From Microvirga calopogonii (lineage in GTDB: Bacteria; Pseudomonadota; Alphaproteobacteria; Rhizobiales; Beijerinckiaceae): a DNA stretch of 64,000 nt. Of the stretch, positions 15,261-27,206 are shown piece after piece. Position numbers and translations under genes: made by a program. The notes under the pieces are model-generated. The model was not told the origin of the DNA. It ran no database searches and saw nothing but the letters and a program-made list of their open reading frames with translations. The stretch spans positions 124,001 to 188,000 of the forward strand of contig NZ_QDGA01000002.1 of the NCBI RefSeq assembly GCF_003347665.1, read 5' to 3'. Each line of letters opens with the position of its first letter. Position 1 is the first letter of the stretch.

Positions 15261-18200
15261 ATGAGCCCTGCCCCCAGCGCCCCCCTGCCCTTCAACCCGC
15301 CCTTCGCAGAAGACGACAAGGCCCTCGCGACCCGCTTTCTTGCGAGCTCCCGCCTCTCGGCTGAGCGGGAGAAGCGCGTGGACGCACAGGCCACCCGCCT
15401 GATCGAGGCGATCCGTGCCAAGGGCGGCGGCCTCGGTGGCGTCGAGGAGATGCTGCGGGAATATGCGCTGTCCACCAAGGAGGGCCTCGCCCTCATGGTG
15501 CTCGCCGAGGCTCTGCTGCGGGTGCCGGATGCCGCCACCTCCGACCGGCTGATCGAGGACAAGCTGGGCCAAGCCGATTTCGCTGGCCACGAGGCGAAGT
15601 CCGATGCGTTTCTTGTCTCGGCCTCGGCCTGGGCGCTCGGCATCACGGCGCGGATCATCCAACCCGGCGAGACGCCGGAGAGCATCCTGGGCCAGCTCAC
15701 CAAGCGCCTCGGCCTGCCGGCCGTGCGCACCGCCACCCGCCAGGCCATGCGGGTCATGGGCAACCATTTCGTGCTCGGCCAGACCATCGAGGAGGCGCTC
15801 AAGCGCGCCACTTCGTCCAAAGGCCGGATCTACCGCTATTCCTTCGACATGCTGGGCGAAGGCGCCCGCACGGCCGAGGATGCGCGCCGGTATTTCGAGT
15901 CCTACGCCTCCGCCATCGACGCCATCGGCCGCTCCGCCGGCAACGAGCCGCTGCCCAACCGCCCGGGCATCTCGGTGAAGCTCTCGGCCCTCCATCCGCG
16001 CTACGAGGCCACGAGCCGCGAACGGGTGATGCGCGAGCTGGTGCCGCTCGTGATCGAGCTGGCGCAAAAGGCCAAGTCCTACGATCTCAACTTCACCGTC
16101 GACGCGGAAGAGGCCGACCGGCTCGAACTCTCGCTCGAGGTGATCGAGGCCGTGCTGGCCGATCCGTCGCTGGCCGACTGGAAAGGTTTCGGCCTTGCCA
16201 TCCAGGCCTATCAGAAGCGCGCCGGTTCGGTGGTCGATGCCATCGCGGCCATGGCCGAGAAGTACGACCGCCAGATGATGGTGCGCCTCGTGAAGGGCGC
16301 CTATTGGGACACGGAGGTGAAGCGGGCCCAGGAGCGCGGGCTCGACGATTACCCGGTCTTCACCCGCAAGGCGATGACGGACCTGCACTACATCGCCTGC
16401 GCCGAGAAGATGCTCGCCTTACGCCCGCACATCTATCCGCAATTCGCCACGCACAACGCGCTCACCGTCGCATCCATCATCGAGCGAGCCGGCGGCACGG
16501 AGGGCTACGAGTTCCAGCGCCTGCACGGCATGGGCGAGGCGCTCTATGCGCGCCTGCTCGAGGACAATCCGGGCCTGGCCTGCCGCGCCTACGCGCCGGT
16601 GGGCGGCCATCGCGACCTGCTGGCCTATCTCGTGCGGCGTCTGCTGGAGAACGGCGCGAATTCATCCTTCGTGTCGGTGGCGGCCGATCCGAACGTGCCG
16701 GTCGAGGCGCTGCTGAAGCGCCCCGCCGACATCATCGTGTCTGCCGACAAGCCGCGTCATCCCAAACTGCCCCTGCCGCGCGATCTCTATGGCCCTGAGC
16801 GTGCGAATTCGAGGGGCGTCGAGTTCGGCCATCGCGCCTCTCTCGATGCGTTCCTCGCCGAGATCGGGATGGGTCGGCAGCAGAACTTCAAGGCCGAGCC
16901 GCTGATCGACGGCAAGGCGGCGTCGGGCGCAACGCGTCCGGTCGTGAGCCCCATCGACGGCAGCACCGTGGTCGGCCAAGTGACGGAAGCCTCGCCGGAG
17001 GTGGCCGACCGTGCCATGGCGGCCGCGCAGGCCGGTTTCGCAGCCTGGAGCCGCACCGATGCGAAGACCCGCGGCAGGGCTCTCCAGCGCGCGGCCGATC
17101 TCCTGGAGGAGCGCCGCGGCGCCCTGGTTCACCTCCTGCAGGTGGAAGCGGGCAAGACCCTCGACGATGCCCTCTCCGAGGTGCGCGAGGCCGTGGATTT
17201 CCTGCGCTATTACGCCGTGCAGGGCCGCACGTTGTTCGGTGCGGGCGAGGCAATGCCCGGGCCGACGGGCGAGAGCAACGTGCTGCGCCTGCGCGGTCGC
17301 GGCGTGTTCGTGGCGATCTCTCCCTGGAACTTCCCGCTTGCCATCTTCCTCGGCCAGGTGAGCGCCGCCCTGATGGCGGGCAATGCCGTGGTGGCGAAGC
17401 CCGCCGAGCAGACGCCGCTGATCGCCGATTTCGCCGTGCGCATCCTGCATGAGGCGGGTGTGCCGAAGACGGCTCTTCATCTCATGCCCGGCGACGGACG
17501 CGTGGGTGCGCGTCTCGTGGAACACAGGGATGTCGCAGGCGTCGTCTTCACCGGCTCGACGGAGGTCGCCCGCACCATCAACCGCACGCTTGCGAGCAAG
17601 GACGCGGCCATCGTGCCGCTGATCGCCGAAACGGGCGGTATCAACGCGATGATCGTCGACGCCACCGCTCTGCCCGAGCAGGTCGCCGACGACGTGGTGA
17701 TGTCCGCCTTCCGGTCGGCCGGCCAGCGCTGCTCGGCCCTTCGCCTGCTCTGCGTGCAGGACGACGTGGCCGACCGCATGATCGAGATGATTGCCGGCAA
17801 CGCCCGCGAGCTGAAGATCGCGGACCCGCGCGAGGTCTCGACCCATGTGGGTCCGGTGATCGACCGCGAGGCGAAGGACAAGCTCGACGCGCATATCGAG
17901 GCGATGAAGCGCTCCGCGAAAGTGCACTATGCCGGTGAGGCTCCCGCGACCGGCACCTATGTGGCGCCACACATCTTCGAGCTGAATAAACCGCACGATC
18001 TCGCCCAGGAGGTGTTCGGTCCCGTGCTCCACGTGGTGCGTTACAAGGCGGAACGTCTGGAGGAGGTGCTGCGCGCCATCGAGGGCACCGGCTATGGCCT
18101 GACGCTGGGCGTCCATTCCCGCATCGATGCGACGGTCGAGCGGGTCGTGCAGGCCCTGGCGGTCGGCAACGTCTACGTGAACCGCAACATGATCGGCGCT

Positions 18201-18359
18201 GTGGTCGGCGTGCAGCCCTTCGGCGGACATGGACTATCGGGCACGGGTCCGAAAGCCGGTGGTCCGCATTACCTCCTGCGCTTCGCGACCGAGCAGACGG
18301 TGACGATCAACACGGCAGCCGCCGGCGGCAACGCCAACCTGATCGCCATGGGAGAGTGA
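15261..18359 (+). CDS. putA: Bifunctional proline dehydrogenase / L-glutamate gamma-semialdehyde dehydrogenase
   Basis: A 1032-residue enzyme that oxidises proline to glutamate. Residues about 60-480 form the FAD-dependent proline dehydrogenase barrel (VRLVKGAYWDTEVKRAQ; RLHGMGEALY). Residues about 530-1000 are the NAD-dependent aldehyde dehydrogenase, with FTGSTEVA, the general base in IAETGG and the catalytic cysteine in SAGQRCSALR. The length and N-terminus match short PutA proteins without the ribbon-helix-helix repressor domain. Intermediates are channelled between the two sites and electrons pass to ubiquinone. ATG 15261 has AGAGGA upstream. Regulation is probably by the divergent PutR. 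Confidence 0.95.
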   Translation: MSPAPSAPLPFNPPFAEDDKALATRFLASSRLSAEREKRVDAQATRLIEAIRAKGGGLGGVEEMLREYALSTKEGLALMVLAEALLRVPDAATSDRLIEDKLGQADFAGHEAKSDAFLVSASAWALGITARIIQPGETPESILGQLTKRLGLPAVRTATRQAMRVMGNHFVLGQTIEEALKRATSSKGRIYRYSFDMLGEGARTAEDARRYFESYASAIDAIGRSAGNEPLPNRPGISVKLSALHPRYEATSRERVMRELVPLVIELAQKAKSYDLNFTVDAEEADRLELSLEVIEAVLADPSLADWKGFGLAIQAYQKRAGSVVDAIAAMAEKYDRQMMVRLVKGAYWDTEVKRAQERGLDDYPVFTRKAMTDLHYIACAEKMLALRPHIYPQFATHNALTVASIIERAGGTEGYEFQRLHGMGEALYARLLEDNPGLACRAYAPVGGHRDLLAYLVRRLLENGANSSFVSVAADPNVPVEALLKRPADIIVSADKPRHPKLPLPRDLYGPERANSRGVEFGHRASLDAFLAEIGMGRQQNFKAEPLIDGKAASGATRPVVSPIDGSTVVGQVTEASPEVADRAMAAAQAGFAAWSRTDAKTRGRALQRAADLLEERRGALVHLLQVEAGKTLDDALSEVREAVDFLRYYAVQGRTLFGAGEAMPGPTGESNVLRLRGRGVFVAISPWNFPLAIFLGQVSAALMAGNAVVAKPAEQTPLIADFAVRILHEAGVPKTALHLMPGDGRVGARLVEHRDVAGVVFTGSTEVARTINRTLASKDAAIVPLIAETGGINAMIVDATALPEQVADDVVMSAFRSAGQRCSALRLLCVQDDVADRMIEMIAGNARELKIADPREVSTHVGPVIDREAKDKLDAHIEAMKRSAKVHYAGEAPATGTYVAPHIFELNKPHDLAQEVFGPVLHVVRYKAERLEEVLRAIEGTGYGLTLGVHSRIDATVERVVQALAVGNVYVNRNMIGAVVGVQPFGGHGLSGTGPKAGGPHYLLRFATEQTVTINTAAAGGNANLIAMGE

Positions 18360-18420
18360 GGCACGGACGGACTCCCGCTCGCGCGGGATAAGGTCGAGTC
18401 ATACGTTGGCGTCCCCGCGA

Positions 18421-18511
18421 CGTCATGGCCGGCCTTGTGCCGGCCATCTCGATACGGTGAGGCTCAGCGCTTCAGTCAATCGAGATCACCGGCACAAGGC
18501 CGGTGATGACG
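18421..18511. repeat. Dispersed paired-palindrome repeat, family B, copy 3
   Basis: About 91 bp, GTCATGGCCGGCCTTGTGCC to CACAAGGCCGGTGATGACG, between the convergent 3' ends of putA and the 2H phosphoesterase gene. Confidence 0.85.
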
Positions 18512-18518
18512 TGCGGTG

Positions 18519-19034
18519 TCATGGCCACACGAAGCCAAAGCTCCGCACCTTCTCCCACGGCCCGCCGCGATACCACCACAGCTTCAGCCCCACAGCTTCG
18601 ACCTGAAAAGGCCGGAAGTCGTCGCGCAGCTCCTCCAGAAGTGCTCGTGCGGCGGATGGATGGACCTTGTTCTGCACCGTCACATGCGGCTGATGGTTCT
18701 GGCGGTCCTGCGGCTTGAGCCAGTCGTTCCAAGTCACCGCCAATTCGCGGCGCAGATGCGTCAGCTCGTTGGATGCGAGCGCGTAGGCGACGCCACGCCC
18801 CAGGGGACGCAGGCCCGTGACGTCGAGACTGAAAGGTCGGTGGTGCGATGAGAGGGTCTCGATGTCCTGCTCGATCCGCGACAGGTGTTCGCCCAGGAGG
18901 GCGTGGAACAGCGTCAGGTGGGCCGGAATGAAATTGCGCTCGGATGGAAAGTAGCGGCGTCTCTGCGCATCGAAGAAGGCGAAGGAGCGTTCGTCGAACT
19001 GGAGCGTGAGAATGAGCGGTGCGGGCTGGTCCAT
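18519..19034 (-). CDS. 2'-5' RNA ligase / 2H phosphoesterase family protein
   Basis: A 171-residue protein with the two HxTx motifs that define 2H phosphoesterases, HLTL at 39-42 and HVTV at 117-120. The family includes the ThpR RNA ligase/cyclic phosphodiesterase; the physiological substrate is unknown. It lies just behind atpC on the same strand, but the ATP operon terminator (19036-19063) ends immediately before its start codon, so it is expressed by read-through or from a promoter inside atpC. No ribosome-binding site is evident before ATG 19034. Confidence 0.82.
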   Translation of the reverse strand: MDQPAPLILTLQFDERSFAFFDAQRRRYFPSERNFIPAHLTLFHALLGEHLSRIEQDIETLSSHHRPFSLDVTGLRPLGRGVAYALASNELTHLRRELAVTWNDWLKPQDRQNHQPHVTVQNKVHPSAARALLEELRDDFRPFQVEAVGLKLWWYRGGPWEKVRSFGFVWP

Positions 19035-19035
19035 C

Positions 19036-19063
19036 AAAGAAAAACCCGGCTCGTGGCCGGGTT
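19036..19063 (-). terminator. Intrinsic terminator of the atpHAGDC operon
   Basis: An eight-base-pair stem AACCCGGC/GCCGGGTT (19043-19050 with 19056-19063) whose minus-strand 3' side runs into TTTTTCTTT. It lies 10 bp after the atpC stop codon. Confidence 0.88.
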
Positions 19064-19072
19064 GTTTCAGGT

Positions 19073-19474
19073 TCAGAAGTTGAGTGCCGCCTTGGCTTCA
19101 CGCAGTTGCGCGATGGCCGCTTCGGCCACGTGCTTGGCGGCCGGTTCGTTGGTGGCATCGTAGTGCATTTCGGCGGTCAGGATTTCCTGGTCGAGGATGT
19201 CCTGCGTGATCTCTTCCTCGGGGAGCGCGCGCTCGGCGAGGACCGTGAGGCTGTTCTGGTTCACGTCGGCGAAGCCGCCGCGGACGAGAACCCGCCGTCC
19301 GTTGCCCGGCGTGCTGGTGACGACGAGGAACCCGGTCTTCAGGGTCGTCATCAGGGGCGAATGGCCGGCCAGAACCGTCATGTCGCCTTCGGTCGCCGGC
19401 AGCACCACGGCATCGACCTCGCCGGAGAACAGCACGCGCTCGGGAGAGACGAGTTCGAAAGTGAAGGTAGCCAT
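19073..19474 (-). CDS. atpC: ATP synthase F1 subunit epsilon
   Basis: A 133-residue subunit, last gene of the F1 operon. The N-terminal beta sandwich is clear (FELVSPERVLFSGEVDAVVL, GDMTVLAGHSPL) and a short C-terminal helical part is rich in Ala and Glu. Epsilon forms the central stalk with gamma, couples rotation to the c-ring and restrains ATP hydrolysis. Start ATG 19474 has GAGGAG upstream. A 130-bp gap with a stem-loop separates it from atpD, longer than the other gaps of this operon. Confidence 0.95.
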   Translation of the reverse strand: MATFTFELVSPERVLFSGEVDAVVLPATEGDMTVLAGHSPLMTTLKTGFLVVTSTPGNGRRVLVRGGFADVNQNSLTVLAERALPEEEITQDILDQEILTAEMHYDATNEPAAKHVAEAAIAQLREAKAALNF

Positions 19475-19556
19475 CTGAGCTCCTCGTCATCCCATCGCCG
19501 GTGATCGGCCGGGAATCGTTTGGGAGATACGCTTCGAAAAGTACTTTTGGACAAGA

Positions 19557-19591
19557 ACATCCCGGAGCGTGCGTGCACAGCGCCGGGATGT
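19557..19591 (-). other. Stem-loop between atpD and atpC
   Basis: A nine-base-pair inverted repeat, ACATCCCGG at 19557-19565 and CCGGGATGT at 19583-19591, with a 17-base loop that itself contains GTGCGTGCAC. No T-tract follows, so it is more likely a processing or mRNA-stability element than a terminator. Confidence 0.55.
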
Positions 19592-19604
19592 CGCTTGATG
19601 ACGA

Positions 19605-21080
<1,476 letters not shown>

Positions 21081-21956
21081 TCAGAGCGCCTCGGCGCCCG
21101 AAATGATTTCGATCAGTTCCTTGGTGATCATCGCCTGACGGGACCGGTTGTAGGTCATCGTCTGCTTCTTGATCATCTCGCCCGCGTTGCGGGTCGCATT
21201 GTCCATGGCGCTCATGCGGGCGCCCTGTTCGGAAGCGGCGTTCTCGAGCAGCGCTCGGAAGATCTGCACGGTGAGGTTCCGCGGCAGGAGCGTCGTCAGG
21301 ATCTCGCCTTCCTCGGGCTCGTACTCGTAGACAGCGTCGGTGGAACCACCGGCGCTGGCCTCGATCTGGGCCGGGATGATCTGCTGCGCGGTCGGGATCT
21401 GGGCGATCACGGAGCGGAAGCGCGAGTAGAACAGGGTCGCCACGTCGAACTCGCCGGCCTCGAAGCGGGCGAGCACCTTCTGGGCGATCATGTCCGCCTG
21501 CTCGAAGCCGATCTGGCGCACGGCGCGCAGATCCACGAACTCGATGATCTGCTCGGCGAACTGGCGACGAAGGATGTCGTAGCCCTTCTTGCCGACGCAC
21601 ACGATCTTGACCGTCTTGCCCTCGGCGAGCAGCCGGTTGGCATGGTCGCGGGCGAGGCGGGCGATCGAGGAGTTGAAGGCACCGCAGAGACCACGCTCTG
21701 CGGTGCAGACGATCAGCAGGTGAACGCGATCTGAGCCGGTGCCGGCCAGCAGACGCGGCGTTTCCGGCCCGACGGTGATGCCGGACGCGATGTTGCCGAG
21801 CACCACCGCCATGCGCTCCGCATAGGGACGCGCGGCTTCCGCCGCGGTCTGCGCGCGGCGCAGCTTCGCGGCGGCCACCATCTGCATGGCCTTGGTGATC
21901 TTCTGCGTCGCCTTGACCGAGGCGATGCGGTTACGAAGGTCTTTCAAGCTCGGCAT
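21081..21956 (-). CDS. atpG: ATP synthase F1 subunit gamma
   Basis: A 291-residue subunit, the rotating shaft of F1. The N-terminal helix starts [20 protein letters not shown] and the C-terminal helix contains [18 protein letters not shown], both highly conserved coiled-coil segments that sit in the alpha/beta hexamer. The central part is the usual Rossmann-like domain ([10 protein letters not shown]). It is third in the operon, 54 bp after atpA. Confidence 0.96.
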   Translation of the reverse strand: MPSLKDLRNRIASVKATQKITKAMQMVAAAKLRRAQTAAEAARPYAERMAVVLGNIASGITVGPETPRLLAGTGSDRVHLLIVCTAERGLCGAFNSSIARLARDHANRLLAEGKTVKIVCVGKKGYDILRRQFAEQIIEFVDLRAVRQIGFEQADMIAQKVLARFEAGEFDVATLFYSRFRSVIAQIPTAQQIIPAQIEASAGGSTDAVYEYEPEEGEILTTLLPRNLTVQIFRALLENAASEQGARMSAMDNATRNAGEMIKKQTMTYNRSRQAMITKELIEIISGAEAL

Positions 21957-22010
21957 CGAGCAGCCCTACCTCTCCGGTGTCCCGGTTCGATCTTACGTGA
22001 ACCCAAGTCT

Positions 22011-23539
<1,529 letters not shown>

Positions 23540-23540
<1 letters not shown>

Positions 23541-24112
23541 CAGCGGACCTCTTTCATCGCTAGACGAATGGAATTGAGTTTGGTGCGCACCGAGGCATCC
23601 ACCATGCGGGACCCCATCTTCACGATGAGACCGCCGATGAGGCTCGGGTCGATTTTGACGTCGACGGAGACGTCAGCCTTGGCGACGTCGCGCAGCGCCG
23701 CCTTGATTTCGTTGAGAACGGTGTCGGACGGCGCCTCCGCCAGGATGACCTGCGCCCGAACGATGCCCTTCGCGTCGGACACGAGGTTCTGGAAGGCGCG
23801 GATCATGTCGGGAAGCGCGAAGAGCCGGCGCTTGGACGCGACGAGGCGGATGAAATTGCCTGCGAGACCCGAAATGCCGGCCTTGTCGAGAATGGCTCCG
23901 ATCGCGCCCGACTGCTCTTCTGCCGTGAAGATGGGGTTCTGGATCAGGCGCTGCAAGTCGTCGCTGCCGCGGATCAGCTGGTCGAAGCGGGCGAGGTCGC
24001 CGGCGACGGCATCCACGGCATTCGCTTCCCGGGCGAGTTCGAACAGCGCCGAAGCATAGCGCAATGCTACGCCCGACAGGAGGGGTCCTTCTTGCGAACC
24101 GCTTTGCGCCAC
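23540..24112 (-). CDS. atpH: ATP synthase F1 subunit delta
   Basis: A 190-residue subunit that caps F1 and ties it to the b-type peripheral stalk (OSCP-like). Recognisable parts are [19 protein letters not shown] at the N-terminus and the C-terminal [19 protein letters not shown]. It opens the F1 operon; the F0 genes are not in the window, as expected for this order. The start codon is a GTG at 24112. The 290-bp region upstream holds the terminator of the preceding transcript and the operon promoter, which I could not pin down. Confidence 0.95.
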
Positions 24113-24293
24113 GTAACCGTCTCTCTCGTATCGTAACGGGTCTCAGACCGGGACGGCCTTTAGAACGAGGCCCTCGGGAAACCCGTCAGGTGTGGAAATG
24201 AGCCCGGAGCGGAAGCCGTATCCACCTGCCGGGCGAGGGTGCACTAGCATGGGTTTTTCTAAGGCGCAAGGCGAGCTAGGCCCTGTCTTGCCT

Positions 24294-24315
24294 GGAAAAA
24301 ACCGGGCGTCCGGTT
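24294..24315 (-). terminator. Intrinsic terminator upstream of the atp operon
   Basis: Stem AACCGG (24300-24305) with CCGGTT (24310-24315), four-base loop, and six T residues on the minus strand. It probably ends the priA/histidine phosphatase transcript and isolates the atp operon. Confidence 0.7.
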
Positions 24316-24402
24316 AAGGTAAAGGTCAGGAGCCGCCTCCTATCGGGCGAAAGCTGCTCCCCGTCCCTCTTGGGCTTTTGGCATCGCCCCGCGTTGAGAG
24401 CC

Positions 24403-24963
24403 TCAAAGCTCCAGGGTGGCAACCTCGCAATTGGCGAGGAACCGGCCGGTGAGCCTGCTGAAGAAGGTGCCGTGTCCCACCACGGCGATCATCGTCTCCG
24501 GCCGCTCCGCGAGCCAGCCCCGGAACCGCTCGACCCGCTCCTCGAACACATGGGCAGGCTCGGTGACGAAACCCCTCTCGTTGATCTCGCCCTCATTGTG
24601 CCACCACACCTCGTCCAGGTGCCCGAAGGACAGGTGGGGAAATTCCCGCGACAGGTCGGAGACGGCGCTGCCGACGTCGCAGCTGCTCTCCAGGTGCTCG
24701 CGGTGGAGGCATTCCACCAGGATCGTCGGCCGGGCCGGATGATCGCCGAACAGGCCCAGGGTGGTCTGGATGGCCCGGGTGAGCGGCGAGGTCACGATAA
24801 GTTCATAAGGGTTCGGGCGCAGTTCGGGCGCCCGCTCGGCCACCTGGCGCAGGCCGAGCTCGGTCAGGCGGGCATCGAAATGCCCGGGATCCTCGCCATG
24901 TTCGGCGTAATGGGCGTTGAAGGTGGATTGGCCGTGGCGGATGCAGTGGACGATCTTGGTCAT
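24403..24963 (-). CDS. Histidine phosphatase (phosphoglycerate mutase-like) family protein
   Basis: A 186-residue protein with the catalytic RHG motif at residues 9-11 (IRHGQST), the second-arginine region SPLTRAIQTTLGL, and the second catalytic histidine in VVGHGTFFSRL. Members are phosphatases or mutases of diverse small molecules; the longer middle section (HLDEVWWHNEGE) does not identify a substrate. It follows priA on the same strand with a 34-bp gap and is followed by a terminator, so the two are probably co-transcribed. Confidence 0.85.
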   Translation of the reverse strand: MTKIVHCIRHGQSTFNAHYAEHGEDPGHFDARLTELGLRQVAERAPELRPNPYELIVTSPLTRAIQTTLGLFGDHPARPTILVECLHREHLESSCDVGSAVSDLSREFPHLSFGHLDEVWWHNEGEINERGFVTEPAHVFEERVERFRGWLAERPETMIAVVGHGTFFSRLTGRFLANCEVATLEL

Positions 24964-24997
24964 GGGGCCTTGTCTTAGTGATGAAGCTTTCTCTTGA

Positions 24998-27160
24998 TCA
25001 CAAAAAGCTCTGCGGATCCACGTCGATGGATACGCGGGTGTTGCCGCGGATCTTCGGGCAGCGGGCCATCCAGCCGCGCAGGTAGGCCTGGAGATCCACC
25101 TCCCGCTCGGTCTTCACCAGGAGCCGGAAGCGGTAACGGCCACGGATCAGGGCGAGCGGCGCCTCGGCAGGGCCGAGCACCGTCACCCCGGGCGGGGGCT
25201 CGGCGACGAGGGCCATGGCGCGGGCATGGGCCTCGGCCGCCTCCCGTTCCTCCGCCGAAACGATCAGGGAGGCAAGCCGTCCGAAGGGAGGCAGGCCTGC
25301 CATCTCCCGGACGCGGGTCTCCTCCTCGTAGAACCGCTCGGCATCGCCGGAGATGAGAGCCGCGATCACCGGATGGTCCGGCTGCCAGGTCTGGACCAGG
25401 GCTCGTCCGGGTTTCTCGCCGCGGCCGGCGCGGCCCGTGACCTGCTGGAGCATCTGGAAGGTGCGCTCGGCGGCGCGGGGATCGCCCGAGGTGAGACCGA
25501 TATCGGCATCGAGCACGCCTACCAGGGTCATGAGCGGGAAATTGTGCCCCTTGGCGACGAGCTGGGTGCCGATCACGATGTCGAACTCGCCCGCCGCGAT
25601 GGCCGCCAGCTCCGCCCGAAGGCGCTCCGTGCCGCCCGGGAAGTCGCTGGACAGGACGATGCAGCGCTTATCCGGGAACAGCTCGGTCGCCTCCTCGGCG
25701 ATCCGCTCCACGCCGGGCCCGCAGGGCACCAGCGAATCGACGCTGCCGCATTCCACGCAGGCATGAGGGGTCCGTTCCACATGGCCGCAATGGTGGCAGA
25801 CCAGGGAACGCCGGAAGCGGTGCTCCACCAGCCAGGACGAGCAGTTGGGGCATTCGTAGCGATGGGCGCAGGCCCGGCAGAGGGTGAGCGGCGCATAGCC
25901 CCGCCGGTTGAGGAAGAGCAACGCCTGCTCGCCCTTTGCGACCGTGTCTTCCACGGCCGACACAAGGGTCGGCGAGAGCCAGCGGCCTTTCGGAATGGCC
26001 TCCTTGCGCAGGTCCACGGCCCTGATCTGCGGCATGGAGCGCCCGCCGAATCGCTCCGGTAGCTTCACGTGGCGGTAGCGCCCGCGCTCCACATTGACCC
26101 GGCTCTCGATGGAGGGCGTCGCGGAGGCCAGCACCACGGGGGCGTTCTCGATCTTGCCGCGCACCACCGCCATGTCGCGGGCATGGTAGTGGACGCCATC
26201 GTCCTGCTTGTAGGCGGTCTCGTGCTCCTCGTCGACGATGATGAGGCCGAGATCCGCATATGGCAGGAAGAGGGCCGAGCGGGCTCCGGCCACCACTTTC
26301 ACCTCATTGGCCGCGATGGCCGCATAGAGGCGCTCTCGCTTGCGGCCCGTGACGCCGGAATGCCAGGTGGCCGGCTTCACGCCGAAGCGGGCGGCGAACC
26401 GGTCGAGGAACTGGGCCGTCAGCGCGATTTCCGGCATGAGGATCAGCGCCTGCCGGCCGCTCCGCACGGCCTCGGCCACCGCCTCGAAATAGACCTCCGT
26501 CTTGCCGGAACCCGTGACGCCTTCGAGCAGGATCACGGGGGCATGCTCCTCGCCCATGGCGGCGACGAGCTCATCGGCCGCCTCGCGCTGGCCGTCGGAG
26601 AGAGCGGTGTGGCCGAAGGCCGGATCGGGCGTCTCGGCGACCGGCTCGGCCAGAAGCGCCACAGTCTCCAGGGCGCCCTCGTCGATGAGACCGTTGACCA
26701 CGCCCGCACTGACCCCGGCCGCATGGGCCAGTTCGCTTTTCAGCCGCACGGTTCCATCCTGGGCGACCTCCATGACCTTCTGCCGCGCGGGCGTCATACG
26801 CTTCGGCAGGGATCCGGCGAGCTTCACGCCGACGCGGACGACCTCCTGCCGGTCCGGATCCGGGATCTTCAGCCCCATGGCGAGGGCCGAGCCCTTGGGC
26901 GCCAGGGTGTACCAGGCGATCCAGTCCAGGAACTTGCGCATCCGGGGCGACAGGTTCGGCGCCTCGATGACGCCTGTCACCTTCTTGAGATTGCCCCCCT
27001 GCCCGTCCCGCATTGCCCAGACCACCCCGGCCACCTCGCGGTTGGCGAGCGGCACCTGCACGACATCGCCTTCCTCGACAGGGAGGCCATCCGGCACGGC
27101 ATAGGAATAGGCCGTGTCCAGCGCCAGCGGGATGAGGACATCGGCGATGCGGCTTGTCAT
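24998..27160 (-). CDS. priA: Primosomal protein N' (replication restart helicase PriA)
   Basis: A 720-residue superfamily 2 helicase that reloads the replisome at stalled forks. The N-terminal DNA-binding domain (residues 1-200) is followed by Walker A GVTGSGKTEVY, the DEEH box (IIVDEEHETAYKQDD), and a zinc-binding insertion with eight cysteines between about 425 and 475 (CRAC, CPNC, CHHC, CVEC). The helicase C-terminal half includes LVAKGHNFPLMTLVGVLDAD. It is divergent from xerC across a 46-bp gap, an arrangement common in this order. Confidence 0.95.
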   Translation of the reverse strand: MTSRIADVLIPLALDTAYSYAVPDGLPVEEGDVVQVPLANREVAGVVWAMRDGQGGNLKKVTGVIEAPNLSPRMRKFLDWIAWYTLAPKGSALAMGLKIPDPDRQEVVRVGVKLAGSLPKRMTPARQKVMEVAQDGTVRLKSELAHAAGVSAGVVNGLIDEGALETVALLAEPVAETPDPAFGHTALSDGQREAADELVAAMGEEHAPVILLEGVTGSGKTEVYFEAVAEAVRSGRQALILMPEIALTAQFLDRFAARFGVKPATWHSGVTGRKRERLYAAIAANEVKVVAGARSALFLPYADLGLIIVDEEHETAYKQDDGVHYHARDMAVVRGKIENAPVVLASATPSIESRVNVERGRYRHVKLPERFGGRSMPQIRAVDLRKEAIPKGRWLSPTLVSAVEDTVAKGEQALLFLNRRGYAPLTLCRACAHRYECPNCSSWLVEHRFRRSLVCHHCGHVERTPHACVECGSVDSLVPCGPGVERIAEEATELFPDKRCIVLSSDFPGGTERLRAELAAIAAGEFDIVIGTQLVAKGHNFPLMTLVGVLDADIGLTSGDPRAAERTFQMLQQVTGRAGRGEKPGRALVQTWQPDHPVIAALISGDAERFYEEETRVREMAGLPPFGRLASLIVSAEEREAAEAHARAMALVAEPPPGVTVLGPAEAPLALIRGRYRFRLLVKTEREVDLQAYLRGWMARCPKIRGNTRVSIDVDPQSFL

Positions 27161-27206
27161 CGATAAGGAGTTAACCTGTGAGTGCTACGGTTCTGCCCTT
27201 GCATAA

